A DNA stretch of 64,000 bases from Macrostomum hystrix. Its lineage: Eukaryota > Platyhelminthes > Macrostomidae. The stretch spans positions 4,759,501 to 4,823,500 of the forward strand of contig CATNEN010000003.1 of NCBI GenBank assembly GCA_950097015.1. Direction: 5' to 3'. A program made the position numbers and the translations under genes. Positions 13,901 through 22,076 of the stretch are shown in pieces (position 1 is the first letter of the stretch; the number at the start of each line of letters is the position of its first letter). Under the pieces are notes generated by a model. The model was not told where the DNA came from, searched no databases, and saw only the letters and a program-made list of their open reading frames with translations.

Positions 13901-16900
13901 ATTGTATTTTTTCGAGGAAAGTAGCAATTTTTTTCTAGCATTCCATCGGTTACTGACCCTAGAAAAATAATATTGTTGCTTGACTATCTGTTAGACCCTG
14001 GGAAGTTTCTTTCCAGATTCTTTAAAACTGGGCAAGTTTAAACAAAACGTACAAAAGACATGCTTATTACTTAAGAACACATAAAAATGATATATAGTCG
14101 TGTATTATTAAAACTGCCATTTTCCTTACGTGGTATTTTTTATTGTAAGACAGCCATAAATTTGTAGTAGCATTTCAGTATTCTTTCTTAGAAAAATTGA
14201 TCATAAAAACAGATATTCAATCAAAGAAATGTACATCGATTAAGCATAGAAGGAACCGTTCTTTGCATAGTCTCGAACTGATAGAAAAGTGCACTATTGT
14301 GTTATTTTGTTAAAACAAAAAGTTCCGAAACAAAATTAAACAATTTGGTTGTATTTACATTAAGCGACCAGACAGACATCAATTTGACAGCGAGTTTCTG
14401 TGCGTGCAAAATCTTTCTTAAAACATCGCATAGAAGTCCAGAGATAACGAAGAGAGGATAGAAAGTAGAAATTTGAACTTTATACTTGTATGACTTTCGA
14501 GTTACGATGAAAAATGAAAACATCCAAAAAACAGAAGAAGACAGAATTGATTTCGACGCACATTTAAACACTTTCGATGAATGCAAAAGACAGACAGAAA
14601 CAATTGTGCTCCAACAGTGAAAGTGAAAGAGTTGAAAAGTTTTATACGAAAAAGACACTATAGCGTTACAAAATCGCACTAACAGAACAGACACTTGAGC
14701 GCATAAGATAAAATAACTTACAATAAAACCAGACGGAGAGTTTGACTCGCGGAATCCGAGAAATACAGAGTAGGTCTTCTTCGAGAATTATAAATTCTAG
14801 TAAAAGAAGAATTCACACGGTGACCTCATTGTCGCCATCCTGTTGGTCAGCCTGCGGGCTATTGTCTCCCTGGCTATCTTCCGAGTCGTCGTCAAACTCT
14901 GGCGCGAACGGATTCTCGCGTTTAGCCAGCTTAAGCAGCACCTGAGGCGGATGCAATAGGTGCAATGAGTCCATGTCGATATAGGACAGGAATGCAATCA
15001 CTTCAGCTGGACACCTGGTTGCTAGCCGCCTGAGTTTAGCGTTGAAGTCAACACCTCCGATGTGGCGTCTGACTGCATTGCGAGACTGCAGTCTGAGCGA
15101 CATCGGGCGCCTGTTAAAATCTGAGCAGGCTTTTTGCAGAGTCTCCAGATTGTCTTTGAACTCTTGACGCCTTTGAGAATATCGTTTTGCGTACAGCTTC
15201 CTCAGGGATAGATTCTCAAGGCTCTCGCTGATCTCTTCGCTAGTTGGATGACTGCTGCTCAACGATAAGAAGTTGATGAGCAGTAGGGCGGCCTCCTGGA
15301 TGATTGGCGGAAGTTCGACGCCAGACTCGTATTGGTCAAGGCGCGGATGGCACAGCAGGCAGATTAGAATGCCGAACCAGTTGTGAGAAGAGGAGAGAAA
15401 TTCGAGGCATTCAAATTCTGAGAAGCCTGCTTTGATTAAACTGCGCACGGTGAAAATCTCAGCGCATGAGTCGCTCTGCTCTGGAATGTCTGGCACTGTA
15501 TTGTTCTCGTTTGTGTACTTGGTCAGGTACCAGTTCAGTGAGTAGCCTAACGAGTTGAACAGTATGATCGAATCGATGCGATGAACATCGATGCTGCGTA
15601 ATAGCAGCTGTGGCAACTGCTGAAAGAAATAATAAAATGTTGACGGCGATGAGTAGCCAACCGCTGATGAGCTCATTCGCTGCATCTCTTCTCCGAGGAA
15701 CTCGTAGATTGATCCGAAGTAATAGTCTAGCGCCGATTGGTAGGTATAGTGGCCCTTAGTCCAGAACTTCTTGTAGGGCACCATTGCCGAGCGATTGCTT
15801 GCAGCCGGGGAGAAGTTCCAACGCTTACACTGTAGAGGTCTATTAGGATCGTGACCGTAGCGAGCTAGTATGGGCAGCATCTGCCACTGCTGATTGTCCA
15901 CCGCCCATACCACTGGCGAGCATTCCTGGTGGAAGTGCAGGAACGGATCCTGGCTGCGGTTAGTCCAGGCTAAGAAGTTTGGACTTAGATGGCGTCGCTT
16001 CACCGAGACAACCACCTTGGAGGGAGCCACTGTGCGTAGCTTACGCAATATCCTCTCAACTGATCGAGTATTGCCCAGCTGAATGTGATGAGCCAGACGG
16101 TCTGTCAGTTTTTCAATCGAATCCACCGTAGATGAGTCAACTCGACTACCGGCGCTGCCGGCGCCGAAGCACGCGCCGAATAAGCAAGCGGCGCCGCCCG
16201 CTCCGCCGGTGCCACTGCTGACCGTTGAAGTTGTCGAATGGTTGCTCTTGGTTGAGGCTCGCTTTGAACGGACTAGCCTGCCCGTTTGTGACATTGCTGG
16301 ATGCCTGGCGGTTGTCCTTCTGATGTACCTTATACACTGTCTACCTGTCTTCAGCCTCTGCTGCTGATGCTGCTTGTTTTATTCCTATTTAACAGACCAG
16401 ACGGTCTGGAATGGCTCTGGTAAAAATGAGATGGTCGTGTAGGAAAACTGCTGTTCACTGCATTGGCCTATTATATATATATACATTCGCGCACACCGCG
16501 CTCTCTCTGGTATTAGAAAGTCACTGCCGTCCTAAAGAAGCAGCGGAGGGGTGGGCTGCTCGAGAAAAGTGTAAAGAGGATAGAAAAGCGTACGAAGAGC
16601 AAGAGAAGGAGAGAGAAAGAGAGGGTGAAATAGGGTAAGTACGATAGAGAAGGGTATGAACAGCCTGAGCGGCTACTTTGCTTCGACCCCAGGGTGGGTT
16701 GGTGAAAAGAGACAGGGACAGGCCGGCAGAAAAGTACGAATAATCGCCACAGCAAGGGCGGGCTTTAGCAGAGGTAGGTTGCGGCGGGGGTAGAAAAATA
16801 GTAGAGAGACGCAAGCACCAGCCTTATCGCCGCCTCTGGTTGGTTTGATCAGGGGTGGGGGTTAGCTAGATCTACAGAGCTACAGTGCGAGAGAGACAGA

Positions 16901-19638
16901 GAGGAGAGAGATCAATAAAATCTCTCTCCCTGTGTCTCTTCATAATTTATGCGCACGCCAAAGTCGACTGCGCGTTGCAGTACACTCTTAGAAGCAGCAG
17001 CAGCAGCAGCAGCGGCAGCAGCAGCGGCGGCGTTGGGCAAAATGCGGAGTAGTCAAAGCCTCTCTTACCAAAGCCGTTTAGAGGGTAGGGGAGAGACAGA
17101 ACGATCGCATTCGCGCCATCCTTCTCTCATTCTCTTCCTCTCCTATTGTCAATAGCCTTATTGCCTTCTTTTTAATCCTCTCCTTTTTTGCCTCTAATTC
17201 TCTTTTTGTCTTACCTGGTGAGTGTGTCAGAAATCCTCTGCTTAGAGTGGGTCGTGCTCGGAAAGATTTTTGAAATATCATTTTTAAGCACTGTATTGCC
17301 ATTTGTCGTAAAAAATAACTAGCAAATACACAACGGGTATACGCATGTATCAGAACAGAAAAATATTTACACTGTAAATAGCCATCATATTTGCCGCTAA
17401 TTATCTTGGAAACTTTACACTTAGCTTGGCATCAAGTTTTATCGATTCGATCAAAATTATAATGTACTTTTTCAATTGTGTATATCATTTGAAAGGAATC
17501 CCATTCCATAGTTTTGCAAGTCTATGAATGAAATCCTAATTTTATAAAATCCCAAATCGATGGGATTCTCTAGCTACGTTGAAATCCCAAATCGATGGGA
17601 TTCTCCAGCTACGTTGAAATCCCAAATCGATGGGATTCTCTAACTACGAAAAAAATCCCAAAATAAATGGGATTCTCTAAATACGATAAAATCCCAAATC
17701 GATGGGATTCTCTAGCTACGTTGAAATCCCAAATCGATGGGATTCTCCAGCTACGTTGAAATCCCAAATCGATGGGATTCTCTAACTACGAAAAAAATCC
17801 CAAAATAAATGGGATTCTCTAAATACGATAAAATCCCAAATCGATGGGATTCTCTAGCTACGTTGAAATCCCAAATCGATGGGATTCTCCAGCTACGTTG
17901 AAATCCCAAATCGATGGGATTCTCTAACTACGAAAAAAATCCCAAAATAAATGGGATTCTCTAAATACGATAAAATCCCAAATCGATGGGATTCTCTAAC
18001 TATATTTTTAGATGTAATCCCTAATAGATAATATTTTTCATTGCGAATCAAATCAGGAGGGATTTTTACTAGGATAAAATCTAAAATCGATGTGATTTTC
18101 CAAATACGATAAAATCCAAAATTGCTAAATGTGATTCTAACTTTGATAAAGTTATAAACGATTAAAATTAGATGAAATCCCCAATTATAGATGAATCCCA
18201 TCATTGGTGAAAACCCAAAACTGAAAAGGGCTAAATGGTGTTTGTTACATCCTAGTAAAGTTAATTTCCCACTTTTTTAGTAGTTTCAAGTTTCCAATTT
18301 TTTTCCTTAACTAGGATTTTTCACACAGTGTTCGTATCTTATCTCAATGATTTTGTTTTTCTGTACACCTCTGTATTGCTTGGGGCTAGCTTTATTTACC
18401 CGAACTCTTATATCTATATTGGAAGGTAAAGTGATCGTGCATTTTACTGTTACAAGCATAGTTGTCCGCATTTTGCAGATAAGCATATTTACTTTGCTGA
18501 CATGTTTCTGCCTACCTGCCAGATATAGGTTAAACTGCATGTTATCCCCCTACCTGAATTGCCATCCGCTCCCTACCTGAATTGCCATCCGCTCCCTACC
18601 TTAATTGCCATCCGCTCCCTACCTGAATTGCCATCCGCTCCCTACCTGAATTGCCATCCGCTCCCTACCTGAATTGCCATCCGCTCCCTACCTGAATTGC
18701 CATCCGCTCCCTACCTGAATTGCCATCCGCTCCCTACCTGAATTGCCATCCGCTCCCTACCTGAATTGCCATCCGCTCCCTACCTGAATTGCCATCCGCT
18801 CCCTACCTGAATTGCCATCCGCTCCCTACCTGAATTGCCATCCGCTCCCTACGTGAATTACCATCCGCTCCTTACCTGAATTGCCATCCGCTCCTTACCT
18901 GAATTGCCATCCGCTCCCTACCTGAATTGCCATCCGCTCCCTACCTTTATTACCATCCGCTCACAATCTTTATTGCCATCCGCTCACAACCTTTTTTGCC
19001 ATCCGCTCCCTATCTGAATTACCATCCGACTCCTACCCAATTCTCTCACTTCCACAGGCGGTCACGCTGAAGTCCGCTTCGACAATGTCCGGGTGCCAGT
19101 CGATAACATTCTTCTAGGCGAAGGTCGCGGGTTCGAAATCGCCCAAGGCCGTCTAGGACCTGGTCGGGTGCATCACTGTATGCGCCTGATTGGACATTGC
19201 GAACGGGCCATCGAGCTCGCCTGCCAGAGAGCTGTCTCGCGGGTGGCGTTTGGCAAGCCGCTGGCAGCTCAGAGCAGCGTCCAACGCGACATCGCCTGGA
19301 GTCGGGCCCAGTTGGAAGCGGCTAGGCTGCTAGTACTGAAAACCGCCTACCTGATGGACACAGTCGGCAATAAATCCGCTATGAAGGAGATCGCCCTGAT
19401 CAAAGTGATGACGCCGACTGTTGCCACGGAGATTATCGATCGGGCTATTCAAATTCACGGCGGCGCCGGATTGTCATTGGACCTGCCACTGTCCGTGCTG
19501 TACACCTGGTCAAGGGTGCTGCGACTTGCCGACGGTCCAGACGAAGTTCACCTGCGCTCCGTGGCCAAACTGGAACTGAAACCGCACGTTGTGAAGCTGG
19601 CTGGCAGTGGCGCCAGTGTCAGAGCTTCCAAGCTCTGA
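1821..19638 (+). CDS. ACAD10: ACAD10-like gene (HAD-APH-acyl-CoA dehydrogenase fusion), 3' seven exons
   Basis: Joined exons 1821-1979, 3440-3946, 4476-4769, 7365-7636, 8554-9052, 9490-9844 and 19058-19638 give 888 residues in one continuous frame; all junctions have GT donors and AG acceptors. Domains in order: the end of a HAD hydrolase ([23 protein letters not shown]), an aminoglycoside-phosphotransferase-like kinase (HGQSNPTYY; catalytic loop HGDYRLDN near residue 304; metal-binding LDWE near 326), then an acyl-CoA dehydrogenase ([57 protein letters not shown]). In the motif ADGPDEVH an Asp stands where MCAD-type enzymes carry the catalytic Glu, as in ACAD10/11. This domain order is that of ACAD10; ACAD11 lacks the HAD part. 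The family acts on 4-hydroxy acids by phosphorylation followed by dehydrogenase-type elimination, in mitochondria or peroxisomes. The first HAD exons lie left of the window. No break was found, so the gene looks functional. Confidence 0.93.
2120..2820. repeat. 19-bp minisatellite (about 37 units) in intron
   Basis: The unit is GTTAGATAATGACCTGGGT. Variants with GAGCTGTGT and GACCTGTGT are interspersed and recur in blocks, which suggests multi-unit duplications. It takes up about half of the intron 1980-3439. Confidence 0.95.
2893..3245 (-). mobile_element. SINE family B, near-full-length copy
   Basis: Read on the minus strand, a tRNA-like head has an A box (GTGGCAGAGCGG, plus-strand 3222-3233) and a B box in GAGCTCGATTCC (about 3178-3189). 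A conserved body follows (CTTGTCGTGCAATTTACGCC, CCTCCAAGGCACAGTG), then a 3' end GCCCTCCTG with an ATT-rich tail at 2880-2895. Other copies lie at 9924-10165, 24637-24742 and 63839-64000, so this is a dispersed family. The Pol III boxes mark it as tRNA-derived. Confidence 0.85.
3440..3946 (+). CDS. ACAD10: ACAD10-like exon: linker and N-lobe of APH kinase
   Basis: The acceptor is GTTGCTAG and the donor is GTGAGT; 169 codons, phase 0. A small (GCA/GCC)n run encodes an alanine stretch in the linker. The kinase N-lobe follows, with [11 protein letters not shown] (glycine-rich loop equivalent), [21 protein letters not shown] (ATP-site Lys and alpha-C Glu) and [15 protein letters not shown] (hinge). 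Confidence 0.92.
4089..4365 (+). mobile_element. SINE family A, copy 1
   Basis: A tRNA-like head (GGTTGTAGCCTTGTGGCTAG) with B box GGTTCGAATC at 4141-4150 is followed by a body with TTGCAAGACACTTAACTC, TTAAATGGGTGCCAGCATTA, CAGTCCATGGACTGAACAGC and a 3' end GGCAGGTATAATCAATTATT. It lies in the 529-bp intron between ACAD10-like exons 3440-3946 and 4476-4769. A second copy lies on the minus strand at 21340-21663. Confidence 0.88.
4476..4769 (+). CDS. ACAD10: ACAD10-like exon: APH kinase C-lobe with catalytic loop
   Basis: The exon lies between the acceptor CTTTCCCAG and the donor GTGAGA; 98 codons, phase 0. It starts [15 protein letters not shown] and ends with the Brenner-type catalytic loop [13 protein letters not shown]. 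All catalytic positions (H, D and N of HGDxxxxN) are present. Confidence 0.92.
4786..4960. repeat. 18-bp minisatellite (about 10 units)
   Basis: The unit is GAAATCCCATTTCTGAAG, starting about 16 bp after the splice donor at 4770. The AATCCCATT core is shared with the next array (5030-5665) and with the array at 17550-18000. Confidence 0.93.
5030..5665. repeat. 44-bp minisatellite, about 9-10 regular units with decayed left flank
   Basis: Regular units from about 5228 combine CCCGTTCTCATTCCTGGGGA and TCCTTGTCGCATTCGAAGAG. The left part (5030-5227) is built of older GAATCCC-containing units. Open frames across it come from the repeat and are not genes. Confidence 0.92.
5915..6066. repeat. 21-bp pyrimidine-rich minisatellite (7 units)
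   Basis: The units consist of CTTCTCCTCTTTCTCCCCTG plus T, so one strand is almost pure pyrimidine. It lies in the same intron (4770-7364) as three other arrays. Confidence 0.92.
6318..7290. repeat. 22-bp minisatellite (about 44 units)
   Basis: The unit core is CCTCACCTGTCTCTATCCCA. Units are highly homogeneous, apart from a few variants at 6930-7060, so expansion or homogenisation is recent. A 353-codon open frame across it is periodic and ends in unrelated intron sequence; it is not a gene. Confidence 0.95.
7365..7636 (+). CDS. ACAD10: ACAD10-like exon: end of APH kinase
   Basis: The acceptor is CCTAACAG and the donor is GTGAGG. The exon is 272 nt and ends in phase 2. It begins [15 protein letters not shown], carrying the metal-binding Asp of the kinase, and ends [11 protein letters not shown]. 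The last codon (Lys) is completed by the next exon. Confidence 0.92.
7690..8550. repeat. 20-bp minisatellite (about 42 units) forming most of an intron
   Basis: The unit is CTAACCCACACCCATACCAT with 19-22 bp variants. A block of about 290 bp containing variant units recurs (about 7725-7965 and 8030-8270). The array runs from about 50 bp after the donor at 7637 to the acceptor at 8553, which is formed by the last unit. Confidence 0.95.
8554..9052 (+). CDS. ACAD10: ACAD10-like exon: linker and N-terminal helices of acyl-CoA dehydrogenase
   Basis: The acceptor CTCTAG lies in the last, altered unit of the intron's tandem array; the donor is GTGAGT. The exon is 499 nt and joins in phase to give [14 protein letters not shown]. 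It then encodes the dehydrogenase start ([19 protein letters not shown]) through [24 protein letters not shown] and [11 protein letters not shown], all typical of ACAD10/11. Confidence 0.92.
9060..9488. repeat. 22-bp minisatellite (about 19 units) forming the whole of an intron
   Basis: The unit core is CACTCTAATGTCACTCTACC. The intron 9053-9489 consists of the GTGAGT donor with about 30 bp, then the array, and the last unit is altered to GTCACTCCTAG to give the 3' splice site. Confidence 0.95.
9490..9844 (+). CDS. ACAD10: ACAD10-like exon: acyl-CoA dehydrogenase middle (FAD/substrate) domain
   Basis: The acceptor CACTCCTAG is built from the final repeat unit of the preceding array; the donor is GTCGGT. 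The exon is 355 nt, phase 1 out. It encodes [39 protein letters not shown] and [16 protein letters not shown]. The terminal Gly codon is split with the next exon. Confidence 0.92.
9924..10165 (+). mobile_element. SINE family B, 5'-truncated copy
   Basis: It begins at CCGCGGAGAGAAGGCTTGGG inside the family body, so it lacks the tRNA-like head, and runs to GCCCGCAGCCCTCCTGTAAT followed by an A/T-rich tail. 5' truncation is as expected for LINE-mobilised SINEs. Confidence 0.88.
10166..10972. other. Intronic sequence, no feature seen
   Basis: AT-rich sequence of the long last intron. I see no coding similarity, SINE or regular repeat. Confidence 0.5.
10973..13760. repeat. 24-bp minisatellite (over 100 units) with higher-order structure
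   Basis: The unit core is GCACAGGTAGAGGAAGGGAG plus ATAA. A CATAGGTACAGG variant recurs, and a longer marker, GAGAAAGCTAGGGAGTTA, appears near 11380, 12480, 12620, 12862 and 13505. The plus strand is purine-rich. Long open frames on both strands are artefacts of a 24-bp period. Confidence 0.95.
13021..13883. repeat. 293-bp duplication inside and past the 24-bp array
   Basis: 13021-13313 and 13591-13883 agree almost base for base. Each copy consists of array units followed by about 120 bp of non-array sequence (GTTGAGGGTTCAGGAGATTT to GTTAGCTGCTCAAAATA). The 570-bp offset shows a recent duplication that copied array and flank together. Confidence 0.9.
13884..14290. other. No gene; probable downstream region of the nested ASB-like gene
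   Basis: AT-rich sequence. A minus-strand AATAAA occurs at about 14147-14152, which could end a 3' UTR of roughly 660 bp for the gene at 14813-16294. Nothing else is recognisable. Confidence 0.4.
14813..16294 (-). CDS. Intronless ASB-like protein (ankyrin repeat, SOCS box), nested in ACAD10-like intron
   Basis: 493 residues. The N-terminal 60 are Ser/Gly/Ala-rich and low-complexity. Residues about 125-151 ([14 protein letters not shown] to YGHDPN) read as an ankyrin repeat, with more divergent helical repeats to about 330. Residues about 398-440 ([16 protein letters not shown] to [13 protein letters not shown]) have the spacing of a SOCS box, with the usual Cys of the Elongin-BC box replaced by Ser. 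The tail is acidic ([10 protein letters not shown]). ASB proteins are substrate adaptors of Cullin-5 ubiquitin ligases. The gene lies wholly in the last ACAD10-like intron on the opposite strand. Having no introns among intron-rich neighbours suggests a retrogene or a compact gene. The ASB assignment rests on motif reading, so the family is likely and the exact orthologue unknown. Confidence 0.75.
   Translation of the reverse strand: MSQTGRLVRSKRASTKSNHSTTSTVSSGTGGAGGAACLFGACFGAGSAGSRVDSSTVDSIEKLTDRLAHHIQLGNTRSVERILRKLRTVAPSKVVVSVKRRHLSPNFLAWTNRSQDPFLHFHQECSPVVWAVDNQQWQMLPILARYGHDPNRPLQCKRWNFSPAASNRSAMVPYKKFWTKGHYTYQSALDYYFGSIYEFLGEEMQRMSSSAVGYSSPSTFYYFFQQLPQLLLRSIDVHRIDSIILFNSLGYSLNWYLTKYTNENNTVPDIPEQSDSCAEIFTVRSLIKAGFSEFECLEFLSSSHNWFGILICLLCHPRLDQYESGVELPPIIQEAALLLINFLSLSSSHPTSEEISESLENLSLRKLYAKRYSQRRQEFKDNLETLQKACSDFNRRPMSLRLQSRNAVRRHIGGVDFNAKLRRLATRCPAEVIAFLSYIDMDSLHLLHPPQVLLKLAKRENPFAPEFDDDSEDSQGDNSPQADQQDGDNEVTV
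16470..16484 (-). promoter_or_regulatory. Possible TATA element for the ASB-like gene
   Basis: A TATATATATA run sits about 180 bp upstream of the ATG at 16294 on the minus strand. It could be a TATA box or simple AT repeat; no start site can be fixed. Confidence 0.3.
16485..17509. other. Upstream region of ASB-like gene, no further gene; short CAG/CGG tract
   Basis: Purine-rich stretches (GAGAGAGACAGAGAGGAGAG near 16887) and a (GCA/GCG)n tract at 16994-17032 are visible. Short open frames on both strands have no recognisable domain. It lies inside the long ACAD10-like intron. Confidence 0.5.
17550..18000. repeat. Palindromic AATCCC...GGGATT array with 138-bp higher-order unit
   Basis: Each 32-35 bp subunit holds AATCCCAAATCGATGGGATT, an imperfect palindrome. 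Four subunits (ending CTAGCTACG, CCAGCTACG, CTAACTACG, CTAAATACG) form a 138-bp unit present three times with almost no change, followed by decayed units to about 18210. Confidence 0.93.
18541..19040. repeat. 23-bp minisatellite (about 21 units) next to last exon
   Basis: The unit core is CCCTACCTGAATTGCCATCC plus GCT. It ends about 20 bp before the acceptor of the last ACAD10-like exon. Units decay toward the exon. Confidence 0.95.
19058..19638 (+). CDS. ACAD10: ACAD10-like last exon: acyl-CoA dehydrogenase C-terminal domain and stop
   Basis: The acceptor is CTTCCACAG after a 9.2 kb intron. The exon encodes [59 protein letters not shown] and [13 protein letters not shown], and ends ASKL then TGA at 19636-19638. 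The C-terminal SKL is the canonical PTS1 peroxisomal targeting tripeptide, which argues for a peroxisomal location and is easy to overlook. Confidence 0.93.
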
Positions 19639-20324
19639 ACATCTTCAGCGTGCTTTTTTTCAATTGTAGTTTGACTGCCTGATTAAGGAAAATTATTCAA
19701 TTTTTTATTGATTCACATGGCTTGACTTCTAGTACGTTGTGTTAAATATATTTTTAATGATTTTTTTAAGTATAATGATCAGATCAGAGAGTAGAAGCAA
19801 TGTTTTATGAAAATTAGTTTGAAACAAATGACAATTTAACAACATACTTTTTGATTGTTCATTATTGTTACTTCATAATAATTTTTAGTGACGAGTTGAG
19901 GCTATAGTGAACTGGTTCTTGTTTTTTGCGTCTGAATTGTTGACCTTTTAAGCGTGTTTAAAGAATTCCTTAACTTTTTTAAGAAATTGCAAAAATATTT
20001 ACCAGACTAAAAGCGTAATTAGCTTGGCTCGTATTTGTCCTTCAATTTTTTTTGCTTTTCTATTGATTTTCATATATTCACCTCCTTTTGTTACATTAGC
20101 CGTATTAGCTAATTCTCCTTTGCAAGGATTAACTGGAGGTCAATGATGATTTGAAAAGTTTGTTTATCTCAAATATAATTATCTCAGAGATTGCGTTTGT
20201 AATGAAATAATAAATTTGCTAAGTGATTCTAAGGGTATTCATAATCGTTTAGATAACGATGCTAAATTGAGGATAAGCTGAAGGATAAAAACAAATTTTT
20301 TGATTGCATGAATAGTTAATCAGA

Positions 20325-20872
20325 GAGAGCAGGGAGAGTAGATAAGAGAAAGCAGGGAGATTGGATAAGTGAGAAACAGGGAGATTAGATAAGAGAGAGC
20401 AGGGAGATTAGATAAGAGAAAGCAGGGAGATTAGATAAGAGAAAGCAGGGAGATTAGATAAGAGAAAGCAGGGAGATTAGATAAGAGAGAGCAGGGAGAT
20501 TAGATAAGAGAGAGCAGGGAGATTAGATAAGAGAGAGCAGGGAGATTAGATAAGAGAGAGCAGGGAGATTAGATAAGAGAGAGCAGGGAGATTAGATAAG
20601 AGAGAGCAGGGAGATTAGATAAGAGAGAGCAGGGAGATTAGATAAGAGAAAGCAGGGAGATTAGATAAGAGAGAGCAGGGAGATTAGATAAGAGAGAGCA
20701 GGGAGATTAGATAAGAGAGAGCAGAGAGATTTGATAAGAGAGAGCAGGGAGATTAGATAAGAGAAAGCAGGGAGATTAGATAAGAGAGAGCAGGGAGATT
20801 AGATAAGAGAGAGCAGGGAGATTAGATAAGAGAAAGCAGGGAGATTAGATAAGAGAGAAACAGGGAGAGTAG
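20325..20872. repeat. 23-bp purine-rich minisatellite (about 23 units)
   Basis: The unit core is GAGCAGGGAGATTAGATAAG with GAA/GAGA variants. It is the counterpart of the longer array at 32020-33520 in duplication unit 2. Confidence 0.95.
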
Positions 20873-20875
20873 ATA

Positions 20876-21335
20876 ACATTGTGTTAGGAGCAAGTGAGAA
20901 CTGCCGTATAGACAGGAAACTCATAAAAGTGCAAGCACTTCTTTCTTGCTCAAAGGCCCAGTGCGCTAAAAATAGCTATCTCTTGAGGCTATGCAAACTT
21001 TCCTGGAATAAGTATGAGGATGCTCGAGGAGTCCTCGAGGAGTTTTTGGTCATGTGAGGCTTAGTTTGAATCCAATTCGCTCTAGGCAGACACAAATAGA
21101 ACTCTTATATATGTAAAGGATCTATTTAGGGAATGAGGCCACTTTTGATTTGGGAGAAATGCTTGGATTATATCTGATCTTCTGGCGTCTTGTCCGAATT
21201 TGGCTGGTGTAGTTTGCTTAATTCAAAGTAATTTTCACCTTCCTACATTTTTCTGATTACATTTCGACAAAATTTATACTTTTCTTTGACAGAAAATTCC
21301 CAAACTCTAGTTCTAATTTCGATTTTTCCTAATTT
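20876..21335. other. No feature seen
   Basis: Unique-looking sequence between a minisatellite and a SINE. No open frame or motif can be supported. Confidence 0.5.
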
Positions 21336-21339
21336 TAAT

Positions 21340-21663
21340 TTTATAATAATAATAATAATAATAATAATAATTGATTACACCTGCCCCAATTGGGCCAAAT
21401 GTGCAGCCGACAGCACAGCCGCAGCTACTGCGCGGCGCATCTGAAGGCTGCGTACTGCTGTTCAGTCCATGGACTGGGGGGACGCCACACCCACCTTCAA
21501 TTATCCCAGCTGATGCTGGTACCCATTTAACAGCTGGGTGAACTGTATAGCAATGCAGAGTTCAGTATCGTGCTAAAAGAGGGACAAATTGTTTGAGTCA
21601 GGAATCGAACTCCCGACCTTCAAGTCGTTAGTCCGACGCCCTAACCACTAGGCTACAACCTCT
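21340..21663 (-). mobile_element. SINE family A, copy 2, with (ATT)n tail
   Basis: On the minus strand the head is GGTTGTAGCCTAGTGGTTAG, with a B box in GAGTTCGATTCC (21602-21613). The shared body (CAGTCCATGGACTGAACAGC, GCTGTCGGCTGCACAT) and the end CAGGTGTAATCAATTATT follow, with a (TAA/ATT)n tail at 21343-21372. It is clearly the same family as 4089-4365. Confidence 0.9.
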
Positions 21664-22075
21664 CTTTAATATAACAAAAATGCACCGTTTTTAAAACAAG
21701 TTCTTTTTAATTCCATGCTTCCAACAATAAAACATTTCCTTATCAAACTTATCAAGAAATAAGCTAGATAGTTTTTATAGAATAAAACTGTTGCTGCTGC
21801 TGTTGTTTCGACAAGTATAACAAGTTTTCACATTCGATGACTTTGACTTGGCAACGAGAGAAACTCTCTGTGATATCAAACGTGCCAATTCACATCATCA
21901 GATGTTCTAATTTTAGAATTTCGAGCTCAGAAGTCGTTCCCTTTTGTGTTTGAGATCACAACATTGTTTCCCAATGTGTTAATATTGAATATATTGAGAA
22001 GGAAAGAAAATATTTATGATTGAAATTTGGGAATTCGCAAAATTATTTCTTATAAATCTTCACAGGTCAACTTTT
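21664..22075. other. No feature seen
   Basis: AT-rich sequence before the GTTAGACAATG array. No gene can be supported. Confidence 0.5.
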
Positions 22076-22076
22076 C

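Noticed and set aside
16411-17155. Short plus- and minus-strand frames upstream of the ASB-like gene
   Set aside because: Low-complexity purine-rich or trinucleotide sequence gives them. No motif was found.
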